In this document: positions 9,791 through 16,511 of the stretch, in pieces
Layout of the letters: each line of letters begins with the position of its first letter
Numbering within the stretch: position 1 is the first letter of the stretch
Origin: an uncultured Lysobacteraceae bacterium
Lineage (GTDB): Bacteria > Pseudomonadota > Gammaproteobacteria > Xanthomonadales > Xanthomonadaceae
Direction of reading: 5' to 3'
Length of the DNA: 27,298 bases
Assembly: GCA_946480825.1 (NCBI GenBank)
Contig: CAMLLG010000052.1
Coordinates: 1-27,298 of the forward strand
Notes under the pieces: model-generated
What the model saw: only the letters and a program-made list of their open reading frames with translations
Told to the model about the DNA's origin: nothing
Database searches by the model: none
Made by a program: the position numbers and the translations under genes

Positions 9791-9939
9791 CGATAACCAT
9801 CGGCTATCGTTGCTTGCTGATTCATCATCTGCGTCCATGCCGTGGACGGCATGGACGCCACGTACAGGGCACGTACGGCGGATGGCGGCATCGTCGGTGC
9901 GTTCCCTGCATCACCGTCCCACTCAGGAGCTTCCGAACC
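9791..9939 (+). other. Intergenic spacer with a perfect 12-bp hairpin
   Basis: This 149-base gap holds an inverted repeat at 9831-9858: stem GCGTCCATGCCG, loop TGGA, then the exact complement. No T-run follows, so it is not a classical intrinsic terminator. Two copies of CACGTAC follow the stem. It could be an RNA processing or stabilising element that tunes expression of the downstream gene, or a factor-dependent stop. No open reading frame here looks real. Confidence 0.6.
9925..9929 (+). promoter_or_regulatory. Ribosome binding site of the glycine-rich protein gene
   Basis: AGGAG lies 10 bases before the ATG at 9940. It fixes the start at that codon, directly ahead of a signal peptide. The frame stays open far upstream (to 8458), but that part only overlaps the previous gene in another frame. 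Confidence 0.65.
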
Positions 9940-11835
9940 ATGCGTGAGCGCAGTACCTTCCGGATCACCGCGCTGTGCGCAGCGATCACCTGCGGCGTGG
10001 CGGCCACGCTCGCGATGCCCGCGCAGGCGCGGCAGATCGGCAAGGACGGCGCCAACACCGTCGCTGCGGCGAACACCATCGTCAACAGTTACACCACGCT
10101 GAGCGCCGCGGCCGCCGCCGGTGCGACCACGTTCACCGTCGCCAGCGCCGCCGGCATCACGCCCGGCGATGTGCTGCTGGTCTACCAGGCCCAGGGCGCG
10201 ACCATCAGCACGGCCAATACGAGCGCCTACGGCGCGGTGAGCGCGCTGGGCAACGCCGGGCGATACGAATACGTCAGCGTGGCCTCGGTCAGCGGTACCA
10301 CGATCACGCTGGGCACCGTCTGCGACACCACGCCGCTGCGCTTCGCGTACAGCAATGGCGCGCAGGTGGTGCGCGTGCCCCAGTACAGCAGCCTCACCGT
10401 CAACGCCGGCGCGTCGATCGTGCCGGCGGCGTGGAACGGCAGCACCGGCGGCGTGGTCGCCGCGATCGTCGACGGCACGCTGACGGTCAACGGTTCGATC
10501 CACGCCAACGCCCTCGGTTTCCGCGGCGGCGCGATCGACAACGACACCACCGCCGCGGGCACCAACGTGACCGCATACGTCGCGGCCACCACCGCCGACG
10601 GCGCCGAGAAAGGCGAGAGCATCGCCGGCAGCCAGGCGACCTACGACGGCCTGGGCGGGCGCTACAACCGCGGTGCGCCGGCGAACGGCGGCGGCGGCGG
10701 CAACGCCCACAACGCCGGCGGCGGCGGCGGCGCCAACGGCGGCAACGCGGCCGGCTGGAACGGTCAGGGCGTGCCCGACACCAGCGTCGCCGGCTGGGTC
10801 ACCGCATGGAACATCGACGGCACCCTCACCGCCACCACCAACTCGCCCGGCGGCGGGCGCGGCGGCTACACCTACGCCGCCAGCAACCAGGACGCGCTCA
10901 CGGTCGTGCCCGGCAACGCGAGCTGGGGCGGCAACAACCGGCGCGAGCGCGGCGGCCTCGGCGGCCGGCCATTGGCCAATAACCCCGGCATCGTCGGCGA
11001 CACCCGGCTGTTTTTCGGCGGCGGCGGCGGTGCCGGCGACGGCAACAACGGCGCGGCCAGCGCCGGTGCGCGCGGCGGTGGCCTGGTGTTCGTGATCGCG
11101 AATGCGGTGGCCGGCAGCGGCAACCTGCAGGCCAACGGCGGCACCGCGACCAACACCGTCCCCGGACACAACGATGCCCCGGGCGGCGGCGGCGGCGGCG
11201 GTTCGGTGGTGCTGGTGGCCCCCAATGCCGGCGGTCTGTCGCTCTCGGCCATCGGCGGCAACGGCGGCAACCAGCTGATCACCGGCAGCGAATCCGAAGG
11301 CCCCGGCGGCGGCGGCGGCGGCGGCTTCATCGCGTCCCCGGCCGGCACCGGCACGGTGACCGCCGGCATCAACGGCACGACCAACTCGGGTGCGGTGACC
11401 GAATTCCTGCCCAACGGCGCCACCCGCGGCAACATCGGCAATGTCGCCACCGCGCCGACGCTCTCGAATCTGCCGCTGTGCAATTTCACCGGCAGTTCGG
11501 ATCTGCGCATCACCAAGACCAATACGCCGCTGTCGGGTCCGGACGATCAGGCCGCCGACACCGTCGTTTCCGGCGCGACGACGACCTACCAGCTCGTCGT
11601 CACCAACGCTGGCCCGAACCCGGTCGCCGCCGCGGTCATCGCCGACACGCCCGGTGCAGGCCTGACCTGCCCGGCGACCAACGTCGTCGCCTGCACCAGC
11701 ACCGCATCCCCCACCGCCTGTCCCGGCGGCGCGCTCACCGTCGCCAACCTCGCCGCGGGCATCACGCTGGGCATTTTGCCGGCGACCAGCGGCAGCAACA
11801 CCGTCACCTTCACGTTCGATTGCGCGGTGCAGTGA
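9940..11835 (+). CDS. Exported glycine-rich DUF11 protein 2
   Basis: 631 residues. The signal peptide (MRERSTFRITALCAAITCGV, cleaved after PAQA) is followed by a beta-rich domain (~30-245) with repeated short Thr/Val strands such as GSTGGVVAAIVDGTLTVNGS, which suggests a stacked beta fold. Residues ~249-467 are strongly glycine-rich, with runs of five to seven Gly separated by short strands (GGGGGNAHNAGGGGG, APGGGGGGGSVVLV, PGGGGGGGFIA). A DUF11 module with four Cys (520-631) ends the protein at FDCAVQ and closely matches the end of the gene before. Glycine-run proteins of this style occur among bacterial surface and spore-coat-like proteins, but I cannot name a function. It is probably extracellular. 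The next gene starts 22 bases after its stop, so the two are likely co-transcribed. Confidence 0.85.
   Translation: MRERSTFRITALCAAITCGVAATLAMPAQARQIGKDGANTVAAANTIVNSYTTLSAAAAAGATTFTVASAAGITPGDVLLVYQAQGATISTANTSAYGAVSALGNAGRYEYVSVASVSGTTITLGTVCDTTPLRFAYSNGAQVVRVPQYSSLTVNAGASIVPAAWNGSTGGVVAAIVDGTLTVNGSIHANALGFRGGAIDNDTTAAGTNVTAYVAATTADGAEKGESIAGSQATYDGLGGRYNRGAPANGGGGGNAHNAGGGGGANGGNAAGWNGQGVPDTSVAGWVTAWNIDGTLTATTNSPGGGRGGYTYAASNQDALTVVPGNASWGGNNRRERGGLGGRPLANNPGIVGDTRLFFGGGGGAGDGNNGAASAGARGGGLVFVIANAVAGSGNLQANGGTATNTVPGHNDAPGGGGGGGSVVLVAPNAGGLSLSAIGGNGGNQLITGSESEGPGGGGGGGFIASPAGTGTVTAGINGTTNSGAVTEFLPNGATRGNIGNVATAPTLSNLPLCNFTGSSDLRITKTNTPLSGPDDQAADTVVSGATTTYQLVVTNAGPNPVAAAVIADTPGAGLTCPATNVVACTSTASPTACPGGALTVANLAAGITLGILPATSGSNTVTFTFDCAVQ
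11497..11832 (+). repeat. Shared C-terminal DUF11 module, copy 2
   Basis: Starts SDLRITKTNTPLSGPDDQAA and ends FDCAVQ. It is closest to the copy ending the gene at 8312-9790; both have ACP.GALTVANL.AG.TLG. Confidence 0.9.
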
Positions 11836-11847
11836 TTTCCAATCCTC

Positions 11848-11854
11848 AGGGGGA
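11848..11854 (+). promoter_or_regulatory. Ribosome binding site of exported DUF11 protein 3
   Basis: AGGGGGA lies 3 bases before the ATG at 11858. That spacing is short but the motif is strong. An out-of-frame ATG at 11854 opens a long spurious frame and is rejected, because only the 11858 frame encodes a signal peptide and a conserved C-terminal module. Confidence 0.5.
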
Positions 11855-11857
11855 TGC

Positions 11858-13471
11858 ATGACATCGTTACGACACTCGATCGCCGCGCTGCTGGCGACCC
11901 ACCTCATCGTATTCGCCTGCGCCGACGCCGCCATCGCGCAGACCGCCCTGTCGAACGCCAGCAACGGATTGACCTGCGCCGCCGACCGCACCGCTTCCAA
12001 CCTCAACTGCACCGCCGGCGAATTCACGACGATCGTGAATCTGACCACGCCACCGGGCAGTCCGACCACGTGCGTCGCCGGCAGCACCTTGACCCTGGGT
12101 CTGATCGTGTCGCTCAGCGGCACCAACGCCAATCGCTACGACGGCGCCTTCTTCGTCGGTCAGGCGGGCAACGATCCGCGCAACGCGGGGGGCAGTTGTT
12201 CGGTCGCGCGCTTTCCGGTGCTGAGCACCGGCACCGGCTTCAGCAGTTTCGATGGCGACAGTTGCGGCGATTACATCGCCGGCGGCGTGGAGTCCTGGCG
12301 CATCGACAACGTCCAGGTGCGCTGCGAAGGCGACCCCGTCACCGGCCAGCTGCGCGTGCCGTATCTGCTGTCGTATCAGCAGAACAACCCGGGCGTCTGC
12401 AATCTCGACAGTTCCAATCTGCTGGCCCCGGGTTCGCCTTCCAAATGCAACGCGGGGTCGGCGACGGTGCCCACCCTGGTGGTGCGCGGCTTCGTCCGCA
12501 TCATCAAGCAGACATCGCCGGACGCGGCATCGGGCACCTTCTCCTTTTCCGCGGCGGCCAGTACCGGCACACCGTCTCCGGCCGCCTTCAGTCTGGGCGA
12601 TGGACAGGAGCAGCTCGTCGAAACCAACGTCACCGGCACGCCGAGGACGCTGACCATCACCGAGTCGCTCGCCCCCGGCTGGGAAAGCACGGCCAGCATC
12701 GTCTGCACCAACCCCGGTGGCGGTCCGGCTGCGTATGTCACGGTCAACAACGCCACACGCGTCATCACCGCCAACCTCGACACCACGAACTTCGGCGTCA
12801 TCTGCACCGTGACCAACCTCCGGCAGCCGCATGTCCGCGCCGTGAAGTCGTTGTCCCCGACCACCGATCCGGGGCTGTTCAATCTGAGCGTTGGCGCCAC
12901 CACCGTCGCCGATGTCGGGCACGGCGGAGGAACGGCGTTCGTCCCGTTCCCCGCCGGCACCAGCGTGGCGGTCGCCGAGACCGCAGGGACCGGCACGCTC
13001 GCCGGTGCCTACGACGCGACCTACCAGTGCGTGCGCGCCGATACCGGCGCCGTCGTCGCCAGCGGCACCGGGACCGCCCTCGACATCACGCCGCCCGCGC
13101 AGCAGGACACCACCTGCACCTTCACCAATCGCCGGCGGAACGCGGACCTGCGGATCACCAAGACCAATACGCCGGGCGTGAACGGCGATCTCGATCAGGC
13201 TGCCGACACCGTGGTCTCCGGAAGTGCCGTGACCTACACCATCGCCGTCGTCAACACCGGGCCGGACACGGCGGAAAACGCGCGGGTGACCGACCCGGTG
13301 CCCACGGGACTCGGCTGCGCGACCGCGACCTGCACCGCCAGCGGCGGCGCCGCCTGCCCCGCGCAGACCGGGGCCGCGCTCGTTTCCGCGCTGCAGGGCG
13401 CGGGCGCGGTGCTGCCGCTGTTGCCGGTGAACGGCACCGCGACTTTCGTCTTGAACTGCACGGTGCAATAG
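11858..13471 (+). CDS. Exported DUF11 protein 3 with prealbumin-like domains
   Basis: 537 residues. A Sec signal peptide (MTSLRHSIAALLATHLIVFA, cleavage near AIAQ) leads into a Cys-containing N-terminal domain (~30-205). Two modules of SpaA/prealbumin-like fold follow (about 208-325 and 325-428), each closing on a C-x-V/F-T-N strand (ICTVTN, TCTFTN); such modules are beta sandwiches common in surface stalk proteins. Residues 429-537 are the shared DUF11 module (ADLRITKTNTPGVNG) with four Cys, ending LNCTVQ. This module is closest to that of the next gene: both contain TGAALV.ALQGAGA. It is likely a secreted structural or adhesive protein. It sits 22 bases after the glycine-rich gene and probably shares its mRNA. 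Confidence 0.82.
   Translation: MTSLRHSIAALLATHLIVFACADAAIAQTALSNASNGLTCAADRTASNLNCTAGEFTTIVNLTTPPGSPTTCVAGSTLTLGLIVSLSGTNANRYDGAFFVGQAGNDPRNAGGSCSVARFPVLSTGTGFSSFDGDSCGDYIAGGVESWRIDNVQVRCEGDPVTGQLRVPYLLSYQQNNPGVCNLDSSNLLAPGSPSKCNAGSATVPTLVVRGFVRIIKQTSPDAASGTFSFSAAASTGTPSPAAFSLGDGQEQLVETNVTGTPRTLTITESLAPGWESTASIVCTNPGGGPAAYVTVNNATRVITANLDTTNFGVICTVTNLRQPHVRAVKSLSPTTDPGLFNLSVGATTVADVGHGGGTAFVPFPAGTSVAVAETAGTGTLAGAYDATYQCVRADTGAVVASGTGTALDITPPAQQDTTCTFTNRRRNADLRITKTNTPGVNGDLDQAADTVVSGSAVTYTIAVVNTGPDTAENARVTDPVPTGLGCATATCTASGGAACPAQTGAALVSALQGAGAVLPLLPVNGTATFVLNCTVQ
13142..13468 (+). repeat. Shared C-terminal DUF11 module, copy 3
   Basis: Starts ADLRITKTNTPGVNGDLDQA and ends LNCTVQ. It shares TGAALV.ALQGAGA with copy 4. 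Confidence 0.9.
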
Positions 13472-13720
13472 CCGCCATCAATGCCTGAACATGTTCCGAT
13501 GGCGAAACGCGCCGGTGTCCGCGTTCCGCCGTCGCGGCATGCCTGTCGCCTGTGCCTGTCGCAAGTGACAGTATCCACGAACCGACGTAACCTCTTAAGG
13601 TAGTTGGGCGTCCGTGTCCGCACGGATGCGGTGCGCATAGAAGAACGGATCTGGCGCGTCCCGCCTCTGGTGGCGGAACAGCCGAAGGATTCGTGGCGAT
13701 GGTCGCGACCGGGAACGCGC
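13472..13720 (+). other. Intergenic region with possible promoter
   Basis: About 250 bases without a convincing gene. The frame of the next gene is open here from a GTG at 13604, but the translation is Arg/Trp-rich and unlike a protein domain. A possible promoter lies at 13565-13593. A short inverted repeat (CTGTC/GACAG) overlaps its -35 region. Confidence 0.5.
13565..13593 (+). promoter_or_regulatory. Possible sigma70-type promoter
   Basis: GTGACA (13565-13570) and TAACCT (13588-13593) are separated by 17 bases. The -35 matches the consensus at five of six positions; the -10 is weak. Transcription would begin near 13600, which leaves a leader of roughly 120 bases and makes the GTG at 13604 an unlikely start. 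Confidence 0.3.
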
Positions 13721-16387
13721 ATGCAGGAAACAGGCAGGACGATGGCAGCAGATCGAGGCGACAACCGCAGACGCGACACGCATCCGCGGCGCGGACTTCG
13801 CCGCATGCGGACATGGCTTCCGGCCATGTTCGCGCTGTCGATGCTCGGCATCGCGATGCCGATGCCTGCGCGGGCCGCCCAGGTCCAGCATCTGGGTACC
13901 CAAACCGCGACCGCCACCGGCGCCGGCGCCACCGGCACGCCCACCATCGCCAACTTCAACATCCCCGCGGGCAAGAACCGCGCGATCTTCATCTGGGCCA
14001 CGTTCGAGCGCGATCATTGCTCCAACGCTGACGTCTCCGCCGGCTTGTGCGTGAACAACAATATTCTTTCCACGGGGCTCGGCGACAATTTCCCTGAGCC
14101 ACGCACCGGCACCCCACCCGCCACCACCAGCAACAATCAGATCACCGCGCGAGTCACTGGTCCTGGGGGCACGATCAACAAACAGAACGCGCTGGTCATT
14201 GGCGGCACGCCCAGTGGCGATACCCGCTTTATCGTGATTTCCACGATTCCAAACGACCCCGATCCGGTCACCCCGCCCAACGTGCCAGCCGGCTCCGCAT
14301 TCTTCACGGTCGCCAGTTATCACATTGTTTTATTCGAGAACGAGATCGATACCTTGCTCGCAGGGGCTGCCTCAGGCACGGTCAGCATCATGTTCCCGGA
14401 CGTGAATCCTCCCAACAATGCCGGTGATGATGCTCTGCTTCTGGCATCCGTGTATCAGAACGTCGAACAGACCCCGACCGGTTTCGTCCGCAACGCCACG
14501 GCCGTGGCGCAGGCATCCGGAGGCGTCGACCCGGCCGGAAACTATACGATGACCGTTGCATCGTACGATCCCGGCCAAGTACCCGATGAAGCCGACGACG
14601 GTAAACTGGTGATGGGCGCCAATGGTACGGTTGCGGGTTTCAGCACTCCCACGGGCTACACATCTCTGACCGGATCGCTGGTGACCGGCAACAGCAACGG
14701 CAACTACGACGCACCGAACGGTGGTGTGACCAATGAGCCAAACGGCATGTCCGGCGACGCGTTCTTCCGCAACGGCGGCGCGAGTCCGGGCCTGACGTAT
14801 GCGCTGACATCCGCGGGCACGGCGGTCCCTGCCGTCTTTGGCGGCACCACGGCCTCCTTCCTGCTCGAATCCGACAACGCCGATGTCGGCGATGCGCCGG
14901 CCAGCTACGGCAATCCCACCCACACCATCGCCGGCATCCGCCTCGGTGCCAGCGCGGACGCCGACAGCGGTCTGCTGAACAGTCCGGCCGCCAACGGCGA
15001 CGACACCAACAACACCGACGACGAGGACGGCGTCACCCTCACGCCGCTGCTGCCGACCGGCGAGACCACCATCGTCCCGGTCAGCATCCAGAACGCATCC
15101 GGCTTCCTCAACGTCTGGTTCGACTGGAACGCCGACGGCGATTTCGTCGATGCCGGCGAACAGATGGTCACGAATCAGGCGGTCGCGGCCGGCACGATCA
15201 ATCTGAACATTCCTGTCCCGGCGACCGCGATCATCGGCCCGACCTTCGCCCGCTTCCGCGTCTGCACCAACAACACCGCGCTCGACAACTGCGCGACCCC
15301 GCGCGGCACGGTGCAGAGCGGCGAAGTCGAGGACTATCAGTTCACCGTCTCGCGCAAGCTGTTCCTGCGCAAGACCACGCTCGGCGGCGTCGGCGGCCCG
15401 TTCGGTTACCTGCTGACCAACACCACGCAGACCACGGGCACCGTGACCACCAGCGCAGTGAATACGCCGACCCTCGTCGACGGCAACACCGCCAGCACCG
15501 CCACGCTCGCCTACACTATCGTCGCGCCGACCACCGCGGTGACGATCAACGAGAACAGTCTCCCCGCCGGCTGGTCCTTCGTCGGCGCCAGCTGCGAGAA
15601 CGCCTCCGGCACGCCCGTCGGCAGCCTCAGCGGCAGCACCTACACCATCACCGGTGCCGAGATCGGCGCCAGCGTGAGTTTCACCTGCACCTTCACCAAC
15701 AGCCTGCTGCCGATCCTGCGCCTGCAGAAGGCGCTGCCCGCGGGCCGCTTCACGGCCACCGATCAGTTCACCCTGACCATCGCCGGCACCGGCGGCCCGG
15801 CCACCGTCACCACGACCGGCGCCGGCAGCACCGCCACCGGCGTGGCCACGCTCAACCCCGGCGCGATCGGTGCGACCTACACCTTTACCGAAACCGCGGC
15901 GGCCGGGGCCAATCTCGCGACCTACCAGACCACCTACGCCTGCACCAACACCCTGGCCGGCGGGCAGACGCCCTCGGGCACGGGGACCACGTTCGCGCTG
16001 ACCGCGGTCGCCGGCGACAACCTCACCTGCACCTTCAGCAATGCCCGCAACAATCAGGCCGATCTGCGTCTGACCAAGACCAACACCCCGGGCGTCAACG
16101 GCGAAGTCGATCAGGCGATCGACACGCTGGTCTCCGGCACCACGACCAACTACGCGCTGACGGTCACCAATCTGGGCCCGGACGCGGCCAATGGCGCGGT
16201 GCTGGCCGATCCGCCGCCCACCAATCTGACCTGCGCCACCGCCAGTTGCACGGCCGCCGGCGGCGCGACGTGTCCGCCGATCACCGGCGCCGCCCTGGTC
16301 GCCGCGCTGCAGGGGGCGGGCGCGCCGATTCCCGCCTTGCCGGCCAACGGTTCGATCGTGGTCACCTTGACCTGCACCGTGAACTGA
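13721..16387 (+). CDS. Exported GEVED/prealbumin/DUF11 protein 4
   Basis: About 888 residues from ATG 13721. ATGs at 13742 and 13805 are alternatives, and the last gives the most typical signal peptide (MRTWLPAMFALSMLGIAM, cleaved near ARAAQ). The N-terminal ~340 mature residues are unassigned. Residues ~388-545 fit a GEVED-type domain: D-rich loops (GDDTNNTDDEDG), VWFDWNADGDF, and the closing motif SGEVEDYQF. Two prealbumin-like modules follow (~546-664 and 665-777), then the shared four-Cys DUF11 module (780-888, ADLRLTKTNTPGVNG), ending LTCTVN. GEVED domains occur in secreted bacterial proteins, often with calcium-binding-type Asp loops. The segment at about 14030-14720 is visibly less GC-rich than its surroundings, which hints that the N-terminal domain has a separate origin. 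It is the last gene before a terminator. Confidence 0.8.
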   Translation: MQETGRTMAADRGDNRRRDTHPRRGLRRMRTWLPAMFALSMLGIAMPMPARAAQVQHLGTQTATATGAGATGTPTIANFNIPAGKNRAIFIWATFERDHCSNADVSAGLCVNNNILSTGLGDNFPEPRTGTPPATTSNNQITARVTGPGGTINKQNALVIGGTPSGDTRFIVISTIPNDPDPVTPPNVPAGSAFFTVASYHIVLFENEIDTLLAGAASGTVSIMFPDVNPPNNAGDDALLLASVYQNVEQTPTGFVRNATAVAQASGGVDPAGNYTMTVASYDPGQVPDEADDGKLVMGANGTVAGFSTPTGYTSLTGSLVTGNSNGNYDAPNGGVTNEPNGMSGDAFFRNGGASPGLTYALTSAGTAVPAVFGGTTASFLLESDNADVGDAPASYGNPTHTIAGIRLGASADADSGLLNSPAANGDDTNNTDDEDGVTLTPLLPTGETTIVPVSIQNASGFLNVWFDWNADGDFVDAGEQMVTNQAVAAGTINLNIPVPATAIIGPTFARFRVCTNNTALDNCATPRGTVQSGEVEDYQFTVSRKLFLRKTTLGGVGGPFGYLLTNTTQTTGTVTTSAVNTPTLVDGNTASTATLAYTIVAPTTAVTINENSLPAGWSFVGASCENASGTPVGSLSGSTYTITGAEIGASVSFTCTFTNSLLPILRLQKALPAGRFTATDQFTLTIAGTGGPATVTTTGAGSTATGVATLNPGAIGATYTFTETAAAGANLATYQTTYACTNTLAGGQTPSGTGTTFALTAVAGDNLTCTFSNARNNQADLRLTKTNTPGVNGEVDQAIDTLVSGTTTNYALTVTNLGPDAANGAVLADPPPTNLTCATASCTAAGGATCPPITGAALVAALQGAGAPIPALPANGSIVVTLTCTVN
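16058..16384 (+). repeat. Shared C-terminal DUF11 module, copy 4
   Basis: Starts ADLRLTKTNTPGVNGEVDQA and ends LTCTVN, with the same four Cys as copy 3. Confidence 0.9.
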
Positions 16388-16397
16388 TGGGGCGGGG

Positions 16398-16437
16398 GCG
16401 GGACGGCGAGGCGGATGGCCTGCGGCCCCGCGTTTTT
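16398..16437 (+). terminator. Probable intrinsic terminator of the surface-protein cluster
   Basis: A GC-rich stem folds around the loop GGATG, with inner AGGC/GCCT and outer GCGGG pairing with CCCGC. It contains a bulge and two mismatches. The run TTTTT at 16433-16437 follows directly. It begins 10 bases after the stop codon of the last DUF11 gene. Confidence 0.65.
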
Positions 16438-16457
16438 CCGTGTAATGTCCTCAAAAC

Positions 16458-16485
16458 GCCGCCGACGGAACGCTCCGCCGGCGGC
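16458..16485 (+). other. Strong hairpin upstream of the EAL gene
   Basis: A 12-bp stem with one mismatch (GCCGCCGaCGGA, loop ACGC, then TCCGcCGGCGGC). No T-run follows. It lies 26 bases before the start of the phosphodiesterase gene. It may be a second termination structure or part of that gene's leader. Confidence 0.45.
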
Positions 16486-16511
16486 CTTCTCGTGCCGACG
16501 GGGGGGTAGCG

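Noticed and set aside
4568..9838. A 1756-codon open frame on the minus strand
   Set aside because: It is antisense to the barrel and first DUF11 gene. Its translation is Arg/Ala/Gly/Val-rich with no domain features, which is typical of the antisense frame of GC-rich coding DNA.
8458..9939. Upstream extension of the Gly-rich gene frame
   Set aside because: It overlaps the first DUF11 gene in another frame and is Arg/Gln/His-rich. The AGGAG and signal peptide at 9940 set the true start.
9541..12132. An 863-codon open frame on the minus strand
   Set aside because: It is antisense to three exported proteins that have signal peptides and conserved modules. Composition is Gly/Arg/Ala-biased only.
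11854..13488. A 544-codon frame starting 4 bases before the third DUF11 gene
   Set aside because: The translation is Arg/His-rich without domains. The frame starting at 11858 has the signal peptide and DUF11 module.
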